From: Gaiellasilicea sp037721555
GTDB lineage: Bacteria > Actinomycetota > Thermoleophilia > Gaiellales > Gaiellaceae
DNA length: 64,000 bases
NCBI GenBank assembly: GCA_037721555.1
Contig: JBBJOI010000013.1
Span: 5,720 to 69,719, forward strand
Direction of reading: 5' to 3'
The notes under the pieces were generated by a model. It worked only from the letters and a program-made list of their open reading frames with translations. It was not told where the DNA came from and did not search any database. Both the position numbers and the translations under genes were made by a program. Shown piece after piece: positions 1 to 7,621 of the stretch. The stretch's first letter is position 1. Every line of letters begins with the position of its first letter.

Positions 1-633
1 CACCTCGGGCCGCACGATCGGCACGATCACACCGTTTTCCTCACGCATCGCTCCGCGGAGCCGCTCCTCCACCGCCGGCCGCCATTTCCGCACGAACGGC
101 CTGAAGAACGCGAAGCACTCCTCCCAGGTCGTCCAGCGAGCTTCTCGCGCCTGTTCCCGCGAACTCGCGGTCACCCCCTCCAGATCCAGCTCTTCGTACC
201 CAGGACGATCCTGGAAGTCGGTGTAGCCGGCGTCGAGCAGGACGAGCGCGTCGAGCCGCTCCGGGGCGTGGGCCGCAAGGTGGCAACCGATCGTCGCACC
301 CCACGAGAAGCCGACGAAACTGATCGGCTCGAGATTGAGCTCGTCGAAGAGGCCGAGGAGCCGTCGCACGAGCGCGCTCGGGAGATACTCGACCGGCTCG
401 AGCTCTGGCGTCTCCCAGCCAGGAGGCGAGACCGCGATCACCCGCCGACCGGTTGCCGTCGCAAGCATCGGCCCGTGCTCGTTCAGCATCACGGGCGCCG
501 GCAATTGCAGCCCCGGCCAGAAGAGGAGAGCGGGCGCGGCGGGATCGCCCCACTCTCGATAAGCGATGGACGCCCTTACTGGCCGACCGGGTGCCAGACC
601 GTCTTGACCTCGAGGAAGCTCGTGATCGCCCAC
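1..633 (-). CDS. alpha/beta hydrolase, 3' end cut by window edge
   Basis: The frame stays open to the window edge, so the C-terminus is missing. The fold is recognisable: a first strand IAYREWGDP, an ALLFWPG oxyanion-type turn, a nucleophile elbow GFSWG with Ser near residue 110, and LVLLDAGY after it. These are features of the alpha/beta hydrolase superfamily; substrate and catalytic acid/His cannot be judged. The only canonical start in frame before the conserved part is GTG at 633, which overlaps the 3' end of the upstream dehydrogenase-like gene by about 58 bp. A CTG at 597 is an alternative. It is the last visible gene of a run transcribed with deoC and two aldehyde dehydrogenase genes. 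Confidence 0.7.
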   Translation of the reverse strand, partial: MGDHELPRGQDGLAPGRPVRASIAYREWGDPAAPALLFWPGLQLPAPVMLNEHGPMLATATGRRVIAVSPPGWETPELEPVEYLPSALVRRLLGLFDELNLEPISFVGFSWGATIGCHLAAHAPERLDALVLLDAGYTDFQDRPGYEELDLEGVTASSREQAREARWTTWEECFAFFRPFVRKWRPAVEERLRGAMREENGVIVPIVRPEV

Positions 634-1379
634 GGGCTCTGCTCGTCGGGCTCGCCGCGCACGATCCGCTTCACGTTGTCGGCCGCGAGGCGCTCCAGCT
701 CCGCGGTCTGACCGTCCGCGCCCGTGAGGTCGAGCGCGTTCACGTCCATGTGCTCGGCAAGGGTCGGAGCCAGCTCGCCGCGCCGGCCGGTGAGGATGTT
801 GACGACGCCGCCCGGAAGATCCGAGGTGGCGATCGCCTCCGCGAGCTCGATCGCCGCTAGTGGCCGTGTCTCCGACGCCACGACAACGGCGGCGTTCCCG
901 CCTACGAGCACCGGCACGAGCCGCGAGACCAGGCCGCCGAGCGACGGCTCGTCGGGCGCGAGGACGGCGACGACTCCAGTCGGCTCAGGCACCGTGAAGT
1001 TGAAGTACGGCCCCGACACTGGATTCGAGGAACCGACCACCTGCGCGATCTTGTCCGCCCAGCCGGCGTACCAGACGACGCGGTCGATTGCCGCCTCGAC
1101 CTCGTCCGTCCCGGTGCAGACCGCGGCAAGGTCGACGGCGCGCGTCTCCATCATCTCTGCAAGCCGGTAGAGCACCTGGCCGCGGTTGTACGCCGTCGCG
1201 GCCGCCCACCCCGGCTGGGCTCCGCGCGCCGCCTTGACCGCGTCGCGGGCATCCTTGCGCGAGGCGCGAGCGACGTTCTGCCCCTCGGCCTCGTACGTGC
1301 GGCCCGACTCCGAACGCGGAAACGCCCCGCCGATGAAGAGCTTGTACGTCTTCCTGATGGGTAGGCGCTCGTTAGGCAT
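576..1379 (-). CDS. Non-catalytic, half-size aldehyde dehydrogenase-like protein
   Basis: A protein of 267 aa matching only parts of the ALDH fold. It has the N-terminal KLFIGGAF strand, YNRGQVLYRLAEMME helix, WYAGWADK segment, GPYFNFTVPEPTGVVAVLAP cofactor-domain strand, LPGGVVNILTG and a C-terminal SFLEVKTVWHP tail. The loop carrying the catalytic Cys and the LELGGK glutamate are absent, so it should not be an active dehydrogenase. A full ALDH lies just upstream in the same run. In the ALDH16 family a catalytic ALDH domain is fused to a truncated Cys-less one, so this pair looks like a split version (inference). The start ATG at 1379 was chosen because it overlaps the stop of the preceding small frame. 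Confidence 0.75.
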   Translation of the reverse strand: MPNERLPIRKTYKLFIGGAFPRSESGRTYEAEGQNVARASRKDARDAVKAARGAQPGWAAATAYNRGQVLYRLAEMMETRAVDLAAVCTGTDEVEAAIDRVVWYAGWADKIAQVVGSSNPVSGPYFNFTVPEPTGVVAVLAPDEPSLGGLVSRLVPVLVGGNAAVVVASETRPLAAIELAEAIATSDLPGGVVNILTGRRGELAPTLAEHMDVNALDLTGADGQTAELERLAADNVKRIVRGEPDEQSPWAITSFLEVKTVWHPVGQ

Positions 1380-1562
1380 CTGATCCGTGCTGCCTCCTCC
1401 CCTCCGCACGGCGAACGGCGACCGCGCACGCGGCCAGAGGCGTTCCAGTAACGAGCCCGAGCATCACCGCCGCCTGCCAGTCTTCCGGGACCCTCGAGTA
1501 CCGGTCATCGCGCGCGGCAGGACGTTAGTGATCGCGAACGCCGGCGTTCCTGAAACCGTCAT
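1372..1562 (-). pseudogene. Possible frameshifted small membrane-protein gene
   Basis: The gap between the two aldehyde dehydrogenase genes reads sensibly in two frames. From ATG 1562 it gives MTVSGTPAFAITNVLPRAM. After a one-base shift around the GCGCGCG run near 1510-1517 it continues VPEDWQAAVMLGLVTGTPLA and ends at TAA 1372-1374, overlapping the next gene start. The second part has no start codon of its own before an internal GTG/ATG and contains a hydrophobic stretch. Either a real gene was broken by a frameshift, the assembly has an indel in the GC repeat, or the region is non-coding. I do not recognise a family. Confidence 0.3.
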
Positions 1563-1586
1563 CCGCCGCCCCTCGTCATCCCGTAC

Positions 1587-3086
1587 TCATCCACCCCATG
1601 GCTCCGAGACGTCGTCGAAGCGCAGGTACGGCTCGAGGCCGTGCCGGCCGCCCTCGCGCCCGAAGCCCGACTCCTTGTACCCGCCGAACGGCGAGGAGGG
1701 ATCGAACCGGTTGAAGGTGTTCGCCCACACCACGCCGGCACGCAGCTGCTGGGCCATCCAGAGGATCCGCGAGCCCTTCTCCGTCCAGACCCCGGCCGAG
1801 AGGCCGTAGGGCGTGTTGTTCGCCTTCTCGACGGCCTCCTCGGGTGTACGGAACGTCAGCACGCTCAGGACGGGGCCGAAGATCTCCTCCTGCGCGATCC
1901 GGTAGCTCTGCGCGACGTTCGTGAAGACGGTTGGCGCGAACCAGTAGCCCTTCTCGGGCAGCCGGCACGGCGGCTGGTAGATCTCGGCTCCCTCTTGCGT
2001 ACCCGACTCGACGAGCTCGGTGATCCGGTCGAGCTGCTGCTTCGAGTTGATGGCGCCGACGTCGGTGTTCTTGTCGAGCGGGTCGCCGAGCCGCAGCGTC
2101 TCCAGGCGGCGCTTCAGCTTCGCGACCGTCTGCTCGTAGATCGACTCCTGGACGAGGAGGCGCGAGCCGGCGCAGCAGACATGGCCCTGGTTGAAGTAGA
2201 TCCCGTTCACGATTCCCTCGATCGCCCCATCGAGCGCCGCGTCGTCGAAGACGATGTTCGCAGCCTTGCCGCCGAGCTCGAGCGTCAGCTTGGTGCCCGT
2301 TCCCGCCAGCTCACGCTGGATCGCCTTGCCGACCTCGGTCGAGCCCGTGAACGCGATCTTGTCGACGCCGGGGTGCTTGACCAGGGCAGCGCCGGCGCGC
2401 CCGTCTCCGGTGACGATGTTGACGACGCCCGCCGGCAGCTCTGCCTGGCGGCAGATGTCGGCGAAGAACAGCGCCGTGAGGGGCGTCGTCTCGGCCGGTT
2501 TCAGCACCACCGTGTTCCCGGACGCGAGAGCAGGCGCGATCTTCCAGGCGAGCATCAGCAGCGGGAAGTTCCACGGGATGATCTGACCGGCGACCCCGAG
2601 CGGCCGCGGCGTCCGGTTCGGGAACGCGTACTCGAGCTTGTCCGCCCAGCCTGCGTAGTAGAAGAAGTGAGCCGCCGCGAGCGGCAGGTCGACGTCGCGA
2701 CTCTCGCGGATCGGCTTGCCGCCGTCGAGGCTCTCGAGCACGGCGAGTTCGCGCGAGCGCTCCTGGATCAGCCGCGCGATGCGGAACAGGTACTTCGCAC
2801 GCTCCGGCGGCGCGAGCGACGACCAGCCGTTCTCGAAGGCCGAGCGGGCGGCACCGACGGCGGCGTCGACGTCCTCTTCGCCCGCCTGCGCGACCTCGGT
2901 GAGCGTCTCCTCTGTCGACGGCGAGACTGTCGGGAACCACTGCCCCGACTGCGGCTCGACGAACTCGCCGCCGACGAAGAGCCCGTAGCGCTCCTCCAAC
3001 GAGACGATGTCCCGCGCCTCGGGGGCGGGAGCGTAGTCCCACTCCGTCAGCGCGGGAGTGGTCGGCTTCCTGTGCTCGATTGCCAC
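1587..3086 (-). CDS. NAD(P)-dependent aldehyde dehydrogenase (full length)
   Basis: A complete 499 aa ALDH that would oxidise an aldehyde to the acid with NAD(P). Motifs occur in the usual order: PWNFPL, FTGSTEVGK, LELGGK with the general-base Glu, then NQGHVCCAGSR with the catalytic Cys, and the C-terminal EEIFGPVL and FGGYKESGFGRE. The start is GTG 3086, two bases after the stop of a 55-aa ORF, because homology begins a few residues later. It sits directly downstream of deoC, whose product releases acetaldehyde and glyceraldehyde 3-phosphate, so acetaldehyde oxidation during deoxynucleoside breakdown is plausible. A half-size Cys-less paralogue follows, resembling a split ALDH16 enzyme. Confidence 0.9.
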   Translation of the reverse strand: MAIEHRKPTTPALTEWDYAPAPEARDIVSLEERYGLFVGGEFVEPQSGQWFPTVSPSTEETLTEVAQAGEEDVDAAVGAARSAFENGWSSLAPPERAKYLFRIARLIQERSRELAVLESLDGGKPIRESRDVDLPLAAAHFFYYAGWADKLEYAFPNRTPRPLGVAGQIIPWNFPLLMLAWKIAPALASGNTVVLKPAETTPLTALFFADICRQAELPAGVVNIVTGDGRAGAALVKHPGVDKIAFTGSTEVGKAIQRELAGTGTKLTLELGGKAANIVFDDAALDGAIEGIVNGIYFNQGHVCCAGSRLLVQESIYEQTVAKLKRRLETLRLGDPLDKNTDVGAINSKQQLDRITELVESGTQEGAEIYQPPCRLPEKGYWFAPTVFTNVAQSYRIAQEEIFGPVLSVLTFRTPEEAVEKANNTPYGLSAGVWTEKGSRILWMAQQLRAGVVWANTFNRFDPSSPFGGYKESGFGREGGRHGLEPYLRFDDVSEPWGG

Positions 3087-3087
3087 G

Positions 3088-3255
3088 TCAGTCGATCGTG
3101 AAGTAGTCGGGGGACTGGTATGGCATGGGGGAACCCATGGTTCCTCCATGAGCCCCCTCCTTCGCCCGGGCGACACCACCAACGTCGGTTACGGCTTCCG
3201 CCGGGCAGAGCCCGGCTCCGCCGACTGGCCTCTGCGTCTTCGAGTCTCGTTCCAT
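3088..3255 (-). CDS. 55-aa ORF ending in a copy of the DeoC C-terminus
   Basis: This ORF starts with ATG overlapping the deoC stop (TGATG) and ends with PYQSPDYFTID, the same tail as DeoC (RYQSPDYFTID). At DNA level the final 33 bp of deoC and of this ORF differ at a single base, so this is a partial duplication of the gene end, 167 bp downstream. The intervening part has no recognisable domain and contains a small perfect hairpin (CCGGGC/GCCCGG, 3201-3215). The stop is followed after one base by the GTG of the aldehyde dehydrogenase, so translation could couple deoC to that gene. It may be a real micro-protein or only a spacer left by the duplication. Confidence 0.35.
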   Translation of the reverse strand: MERDSKTQRPVGGAGLCPAEAVTDVGGVARAKEGAHGGTMGSPMPYQSPDYFTID

Positions 3256-4193
3256 CAGTCGATCGTGAAGTAGTCGGGAGACTGGTACCGCCCAGTCTTC
3301 TGCTTGCGGATCTGCATCAGCACGTCGTTCAGGAGCGAGGAGGCGCCGAAGCGGTAGAGGTCGGGGGTCATCCACGTAAGGCCAAGGGTCTCGTGGAGGG
3401 CGACGAGGTGCTGGATCGCCTGCTTGGCGTTCCTGATCCCGCCGGCGGGTTTCATCCCGACCACGCGGCCCGTCTCCTCGTAGACGTCGCGGATCGCCTC
3501 GAGCATGCAGAGCATCACGGGCAACGTCGCCGCCGGGCTGATCTTGCCCGTCGAGGTCTTGATGAAGTCGGCGCCGGCGGCCATCGCGAGCAGCGACGCC
3601 CGCCGCACGTTGTCGTAGGTGCCGAGCTCCCCCGTCTCGAGGATCACCTTGAGGTGAGCGGCCCCGCACGCCTCCTTCACCTGGACGATCTCGTCGTACA
3701 CCTTCGCGTAGCGCCCGGACAGGAAGGCGCCGCGGTCGATCACCATGTCGACCTCGTCGGCGCCAAGCTCCACGACCTCGCGCACCTCGGCCAGCTTGAT
3801 CTCTAGCGGCGACTGCCCCGAGGGGAACGCGGTCGCGACGGAGGCGACGCGCACGCTCGTCCCGCGTAGCCGCGCGACCGCGGTGGGCACGAGATTCGGG
3901 TAGACGCAGACGGCGGCGACCGGTGGAACGCTGGGGTCACTCGGGTCCGGCCGGAGCGCCTTGGCGCAGAGCGCGGCGACCTTTCCCGGCGTGTCGGCAC
4001 CCTCGAGCGTCGTCAGGTCCATCATCCGGACGGCGAGCTCGTACGCCTGGAGCTTCGACTCTCTCTTGATCGAGCGTTTCGCGAGCGTCGCCGCGCGCTC
4101 CTCCAGCGCAACGGCATCGACGGCGCCGATCCTCGGCAGCCTCGGCTCGAGCGGGAGCTCGAACCCACGTGGCAGGGCAGGAGCCTGGGCCAT
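3255..4193 (-). CDS. deoC: Deoxyribose-phosphate aldolase
   Basis: This 312 aa class I aldolase splits 2-deoxyribose 5-phosphate into acetaldehyde and glyceraldehyde 3-phosphate in deoxynucleoside catabolism. The Schiff-base lysine is in FIKTSTGK (Lys212), the second conserved lysine in GMKPAGGIR (Lys248), and the conserved Asp in DEVDMVID near residues 147-153. The protein is longer than the ~220-260 aa bacterial norm because of an extra N-terminal ~55 residues, as in several actinobacterial homologues. A TANNNT box lies exactly 6 bp before the ATG, suggesting a leaderless mRNA. Two aldehyde dehydrogenase-like genes follow on the same strand, probably using the acetaldehyde. Confidence 0.92.
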   Translation of the reverse strand: MAQAPALPRGFELPLEPRLPRIGAVDAVALEERAATLAKRSIKRESKLQAYELAVRMMDLTTLEGADTPGKVAALCAKALRPDPSDPSVPPVAAVCVYPNLVPTAVARLRGTSVRVASVATAFPSGQSPLEIKLAEVREVVELGADEVDMVIDRGAFLSGRYAKVYDEIVQVKEACGAAHLKVILETGELGTYDNVRRASLLAMAAGADFIKTSTGKISPAATLPVMLCMLEAIRDVYEETGRVVGMKPAGGIRNAKQAIQHLVALHETLGLTWMTPDLYRFGASSLLNDVLMQIRKQKTGRYQSPDYFTID

Positions 4194-4199
4194 GTCTCC

Positions 4200-4205
4200 A
4201 GTGTA
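4200..4205 (-). promoter_or_regulatory. -10 box of leaderless deoC promoter
   Basis: TACACT on the minus strand, followed by six bases (GGAGAC) and the deoC ATG. The spacing places the transcription start at or next to the A of the start codon. The same spacing recurs before many genes in this window. Confidence 0.55.
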
Positions 4206-4241
4206 TGTCGAGCGTGCGCCGGGGGACTAGATCCAGGTCGA

Positions 4242-5171
4242 GTGGGAATGAAGGGCCTCGTGAAGTGGCGAAAAGGAGCCGGAGGACGGATCGAGGATCG
4301 CCGCGGCGCGGGCGGCGGCTTCGGCGGCGGTGGCCTGGGCGGCGGCTTCCCGATTCCGATGGGAAAGGCAGGCGGAGGCGGGCTCGGGTTGATCGTGATG
4401 GTCGTCATCTACCTGCTGATCGGAGGGCTTCCGGGCGGGGGCGGCGGTGGCGGCTTCGGGATCGACCCCGGCACGGGCGGTCTGGGGGCGGCGCCCGCCG
4501 GGAGCGGCGCGCTCGACGAGGCACCGCAGGACGACGACGAGCAGCAGGCGTTCGTCCGCTTCGTCACGGGCAACATCGACGGCACGTGGCGGAAGGTCTT
4601 CTCCGAGGGCGGCCAGACCTACGAGCCGCCGACGACCGTTCTGTACCAGCGCGGTGTCCAGACGAACGGCTGCGGTAGCGCGGCTTCCGCGGTGGGCCCG
4701 TTCTACTGCCCCGCCGACCAGAAGATCTACATCGATCTCTCGTTCTTCCGCGAGCTGTCGGAGCGCTTCGGCGCCCCGGGAGACTTCGCACGCGCGTACG
4801 TGATCGCCCATGAGGTCGGCCACCACGTGCAGAACCTCCTCGGCGTCAGCGACGACGTGAACAGGCAACGGCAGGAGGATCCTGGGAGCGCCAACGAGCT
4901 CTCCGTGCGGCTCGAGCTGCAGGCCGACTGCCTTGCGGGCGTGTGGGCGCACTCCGCCTACGAGCAGAAATTGCTCGAGCCGGGCGACCTCGAGGAAGGG
5001 CTCGGAGCCGCGGCGGCGGTCGGTGACGACCGGATCCAGCAACAGTCGGGACGGCAGATCGACCGCGAGACGTGGACGCACGGCTCGTCCGAGCAGCGCC
5101 AACGGTGGTTCCAGAAGGGCTTCGACGGCGGCGATCCGCGCGCCTGCGACACCTTCGCCGGCGACCTCTAG
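4242..5171 (+). CDS. YpfJ-type membrane-anchored zinc metallopeptidase
   Basis: A 309 aa protein of the putative neutral zinc metallopeptidase (YpfJ) family. A glycine-rich N-terminal region (about 22-90) surrounds one membrane helix (GLGLIVMVVIYLLIGG, about 48-64), so the catalytic part should face outside. The peptidase domain has the HEVGH zinc motif at 190-194, the downstream LELQADCLAGVWA carrying the third ligand, and paired cysteines (CGSA and FYCPAD). The start is GTG 4242, with ATG two codons later as an alternative. It diverges from deoC across a 48-bp gap. The natural substrate of this family is unknown. Confidence 0.85.
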   Translation: MGMKGLVKWRKGAGGRIEDRRGAGGGFGGGGLGGGFPIPMGKAGGGGLGLIVMVVIYLLIGGLPGGGGGGGFGIDPGTGGLGAAPAGSGALDEAPQDDDEQQAFVRFVTGNIDGTWRKVFSEGGQTYEPPTTVLYQRGVQTNGCGSAASAVGPFYCPADQKIYIDLSFFRELSERFGAPGDFARAYVIAHEVGHHVQNLLGVSDDVNRQRQEDPGSANELSVRLELQADCLAGVWAHSAYEQKLLEPGDLEEGLGAAAAVGDDRIQQQSGRQIDRETWTHGSSEQRQRWFQKGFDGGDPRACDTFAGDL

Positions 5172-5499
5172 CTCTCGCGCTCTCGCGCGCCCCACGGGTC
5201 AGCCGCTCGAGCTTTCGCTGGACGTCGTCAGGCAGTCTCCCGCATGCACTCCTCTATTTCCGGACGGACGCGGACCTGAAGCCGCGGCCGCGACTGACGG
5301 TTCAGGCCTCTGAGGGCGACGACTACAGGTTCGCGGTCGCCTTCTTTCTCGAATAGGCGCTGAACGGCGGCAGAAACCCGCGTCTGCGAGACCGTCGCCG
5401 GCGACGTCTGACGGCTCATCGGACTCTCATCTACCGGACGTAGAACGCGAACTACCGGCAGACAAGCCCGTCGACCGGGCCTCCGAGAAGGAGACTCAC
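5172..5499. other. Intergenic region between the protease and lipoprotein genes
   Basis: No complete gene is visible. The stretch ending at 5356 reads LLYFRTDADLKP...DDYRFAVAFFLE on the plus strand, which looks protein-like but has no start codon, so it may be a decayed fragment. A perfect 14-bp palindrome (CGTCGCCGGCGACG) lies at 5393-5406. A strong Shine-Dalgarno AGAAGGAG stands just before the lipoprotein ATG at 5500. Confidence 0.4.
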
Positions 5500-6291
5500 A
5501 TGACAATCAGGAAGAGAGACATCTCCGCCGCCCTCTGCGTCCTCGGGGCTGCCCTCTCCGTTGCGGCCTGCGGGGGCGACGGCAAGAGCAGCAACGGCAC
5601 CGAGGCCGTCGACCCGGCCGCGGCCGCGACCACTCTCCCGCAGGGGAGCGAGCGTGTCGACCTCGACGCGGCCGACTTCTCGATCGAGATCGACAATCCC
5701 TACTGGCCGATGCGGCCCGGCAACAGGTGGGTCTACCGCGAGACGGACACGCGGGGCACGGCCGAGAAAGTGGTCGTCGAGGTCACAGCTAAGACGAAGA
5801 TGATCGCCAACGGCGTCGAGGCCCGGGTGATCCGGGACACGGTCAGCGAAAAGGGTGTGCCGGTGGAGATCACCGACGACTGGTACGCGCAGGACTCCCA
5901 GGGCAACATCTGGTACCTCGGCGAGTACGTCACAAACTACGAGGACGGCAAGGTCGTCGACCACGCGGGCTCCTTCGAAGCCGGCGTCGACGGCGCCCAG
6001 GCCGGGATCGCGATGCCTGCAGATCCCGAGCCGGGCATGACCTATCGCCAGGAGTACTACAAGGGCGAGGCCGAGGACAGGGCCGGTGTCATCACCGTTG
6101 GCGAGGAGCAGGTGGAAGTGCCGCTCGGGTACTTCAAGAAGAACATCCTGATGACCCGCGACCTCGTGCCGACGGAGCCGAAGGTGCAGGAGCTGAAGTT
6201 CTACGCTCCGGGTGTCGGCCCATTGCTGAGCGTGCACACCGACGGCGCCGGCGGGCGGTCGGAGCTCGTCAGCTTCACGCGCGGCGGGTGA
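5500..6291 (+). CDS. Predicted lipoprotein of unknown function
   Basis: A 263 aa protein with a lipoprotein signal: charged MTIRKR, hydrophobic AALCVLGAALSV, then lipobox VAAC with lipid-modified Cys24, followed by a flexible GGDGKSSNG linker. The mature part is rich in Tyr/Trp and acidic residues (NPYWPMRPGNRWVYRETD, YAQDSQGNIWYLGEYV) and ends in LKFYAPGVGPLLSV, giving the appearance of a beta-rich extracytoplasmic domain. I do not recognise a named family. It has one of the few clear Shine-Dalgarno sequences in the window (AGAAGGAG). It stands alone on this strand, with the era cluster converging on it. Confidence 0.8.
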   Translation: MTIRKRDISAALCVLGAALSVAACGGDGKSSNGTEAVDPAAAATTLPQGSERVDLDAADFSIEIDNPYWPMRPGNRWVYRETDTRGTAEKVVVEVTAKTKMIANGVEARVIRDTVSEKGVPVEITDDWYAQDSQGNIWYLGEYVTNYEDGKVVDHAGSFEAGVDGAQAGIAMPADPEPGMTYRQEYYKGEAEDRAGVITVGEEQVEVPLGYFKKNILMTRDLVPTEPKVQELKFYAPGVGPLLSVHTDGAGGRSELVSFTRGG

Positions 6292-6326
6292 CCCTCGTCA
6301 GCGGCTGAGCTCATCGTTCTGGCACG

Positions 6327-6482
6327 TCAGGACTGGGCGGGCGGCACGCGCGACGACCCCGGCGGATTGTAATCGAGCTCCCCTCGCTCGAGCGCCTGAG
6401 CGACGAGCGTGATCGCTCGCCTGCTCCTGAACGTTCCACGCACCCGCCATGCGAGCTCGCTGCGGGCGCTCCGCGCATCCAC
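6327..6482 (-). CDS. Small 51-aa ORF after the membrane-protein gene
   Basis: It begins with GTG three bases after the stop of the upstream small membrane protein and ends at TGA 6327-6329. The translation has an Arg-rich first half (AWRVRGTFRSRRAITLVA) and the tail LERGELDYNPPGSSRVPPAQ, with protein-like composition and no stops. No family is recognised. Close spacing suggests co-translation at the end of the era operon. The start and the reality of the gene need support from homologues. Confidence 0.4.
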   Translation of the reverse strand: MDARSARSELAWRVRGTFRSRRAITLVAQALERGELDYNPPGSSRVPPAQS

Positions 6483-6485
6483 GAG

Positions 6486-6758
6486 TCAGGGCCGCCCGAA
6501 GGCGATTCGGATGACGAGACCTCCCAGTGCGACGAGGATTGCAGCGAGGCCCAAGAGAAGCGGCAGGCCACCGAGCAAGAGAATGAAGAGGAGGAGGGCG
6601 ATCACGAGCACTCCGATCGCGCCCGCGTCGAGCCAGTCGCCACCGAGCTGGAGACCGTCCAGCCGTTCGAGCTCGGGCCGCCAGCGCCGACACCGCGGCA
6701 GCTCGAGCCAGCGCCGGCTCACAGACCACTCGACGCCGCTCGGATCCGTCGCGTCCAC
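6486..6758 (-). CDS. Small two-helix membrane protein
   Basis: A 90 aa protein (GTG 6758) with a polar, Trp/Arg-rich N-terminal half (SRRWLELPRCRRWRPELERLDG) and two closely spaced hydrophobic segments, AGAIGVLVIALLLFILLLGGLP and LLLGLAAILVALGGLVIRIA, so it is likely a membrane hairpin with a cytoplasmic N-terminal part. It begins two bases after the era stop, at the end of the phoH-ybeY-dgk-cdd-era run, and is presumably co-transcribed. No function is known to me. Confidence 0.65.
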   Translation of the reverse strand: MDATDPSGVEWSVSRRWLELPRCRRWRPELERLDGLQLGGDWLDAGAIGVLVIALLLFILLLGGLPLLLGLAAILVALGGLVIRIAFGRP

Positions 6759-6760
6759 CG

Positions 6761-7621
6761 TTACAGCCCGAGCCGCTCTAGCATGGCGTCGTCGCGACGC
6801 CAGCGCGGCCGTACCTTGACGACGAGCTCGAGAAAGATCTTGCGCCCGAGCAGCCGCTCGATCTCGGGCCGCGCGCGCACCCCGATCTCGCGGATCATGG
6901 ACCCGCGCTTGCCGACGAGGATTTGCTTCTGCGACTCGGTCTCCACGAGCACGAACGCGCGCAGCAGCTTGTCGTCGACCTCGTCGAGCTCGACCGAGAT
7001 CGAGTGCGGCACCTCGTCGCGGGTCAACTGGAGTGCCTTCTCGCGAATCAGCTCGGAGATGCGCTCGTCGTCGGTCTGATCTGTCGCCGTCTCCTGCGGG
7101 AAGTAGAGCTGTCCCTCGGGCAGGAGCTGCACGAGGTCACCGCGCAGCTCCTCCACGCCGTCCTTCGTCTTCGCGGAGACCGGATGCAGCGCGTGGAAGT
7201 CGCCGAGGGCCGCCGCCGCCTTCATCTGCGTGACGATGTGGCTCGGCTTCAGGTTGTCGACCTTGTTGAGCGCGATGATCACCGGCAGCCCGAGCGCGTA
7301 CACCCGCCGGGCGATGAACCGGTCGCCGCCGCCGATTCGATCGCGTGCCGAGAGAACGAAGAGCACGAGGTCGATGTCCTCGAAGGACGAGTCGACGGTG
7401 CGCTGCATCCGCTCCGTCAGCTTGTCCATCGGGCGCTGGAACCCGGGGAGGTCGACGAGCACCAACTGGTGGTCGTCGCCGTTCGCGACGCCGAAGATCC
7501 GACGTCGCGTCGTGTTCGGCACACGAGACGTGATCACCACCTTCTCGCGAACGAGGGCGTTCACGAGCGTCGACTTGCCGACGTTCGGCCGGCCGGCCAC
7601 GGCCACGAAGCCGGTCTTCAC
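6761..7621 (-). CDS. era: GTPase Era
   Basis: This 286 aa essential GTPase binds 16S rRNA and helps mature the 30S subunit. G motifs are clear: GRPNVGKS (G1, residues 10-17), DLPG (G3), NKVD (G4) and PVSAKT (G5). A C-terminal KH domain follows, with QKQILVGKRGSMIREIG as its GxxG loop region. The length is close to the usual ~300 aa. It overlaps cdd by 4 bp and belongs to the phoH-ybeY-dgk-cdd-era operon, a common bacterial order linking rRNA processing genes. Confidence 0.96.
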   Translation of the reverse strand: MKTGFVAVAGRPNVGKSTLVNALVREKVVITSRVPNTTRRRIFGVANGDDHQLVLVDLPGFQRPMDKLTERMQRTVDSSFEDIDLVLFVLSARDRIGGGDRFIARRVYALGLPVIIALNKVDNLKPSHIVTQMKAAAALGDFHALHPVSAKTKDGVEELRGDLVQLLPEGQLYFPQETATDQTDDERISELIREKALQLTRDEVPHSISVELDEVDDKLLRAFVLVETESQKQILVGKRGSMIREIGVRARPEIERLLGRKIFLELVVKVRPRWRRDDAMLERLGL

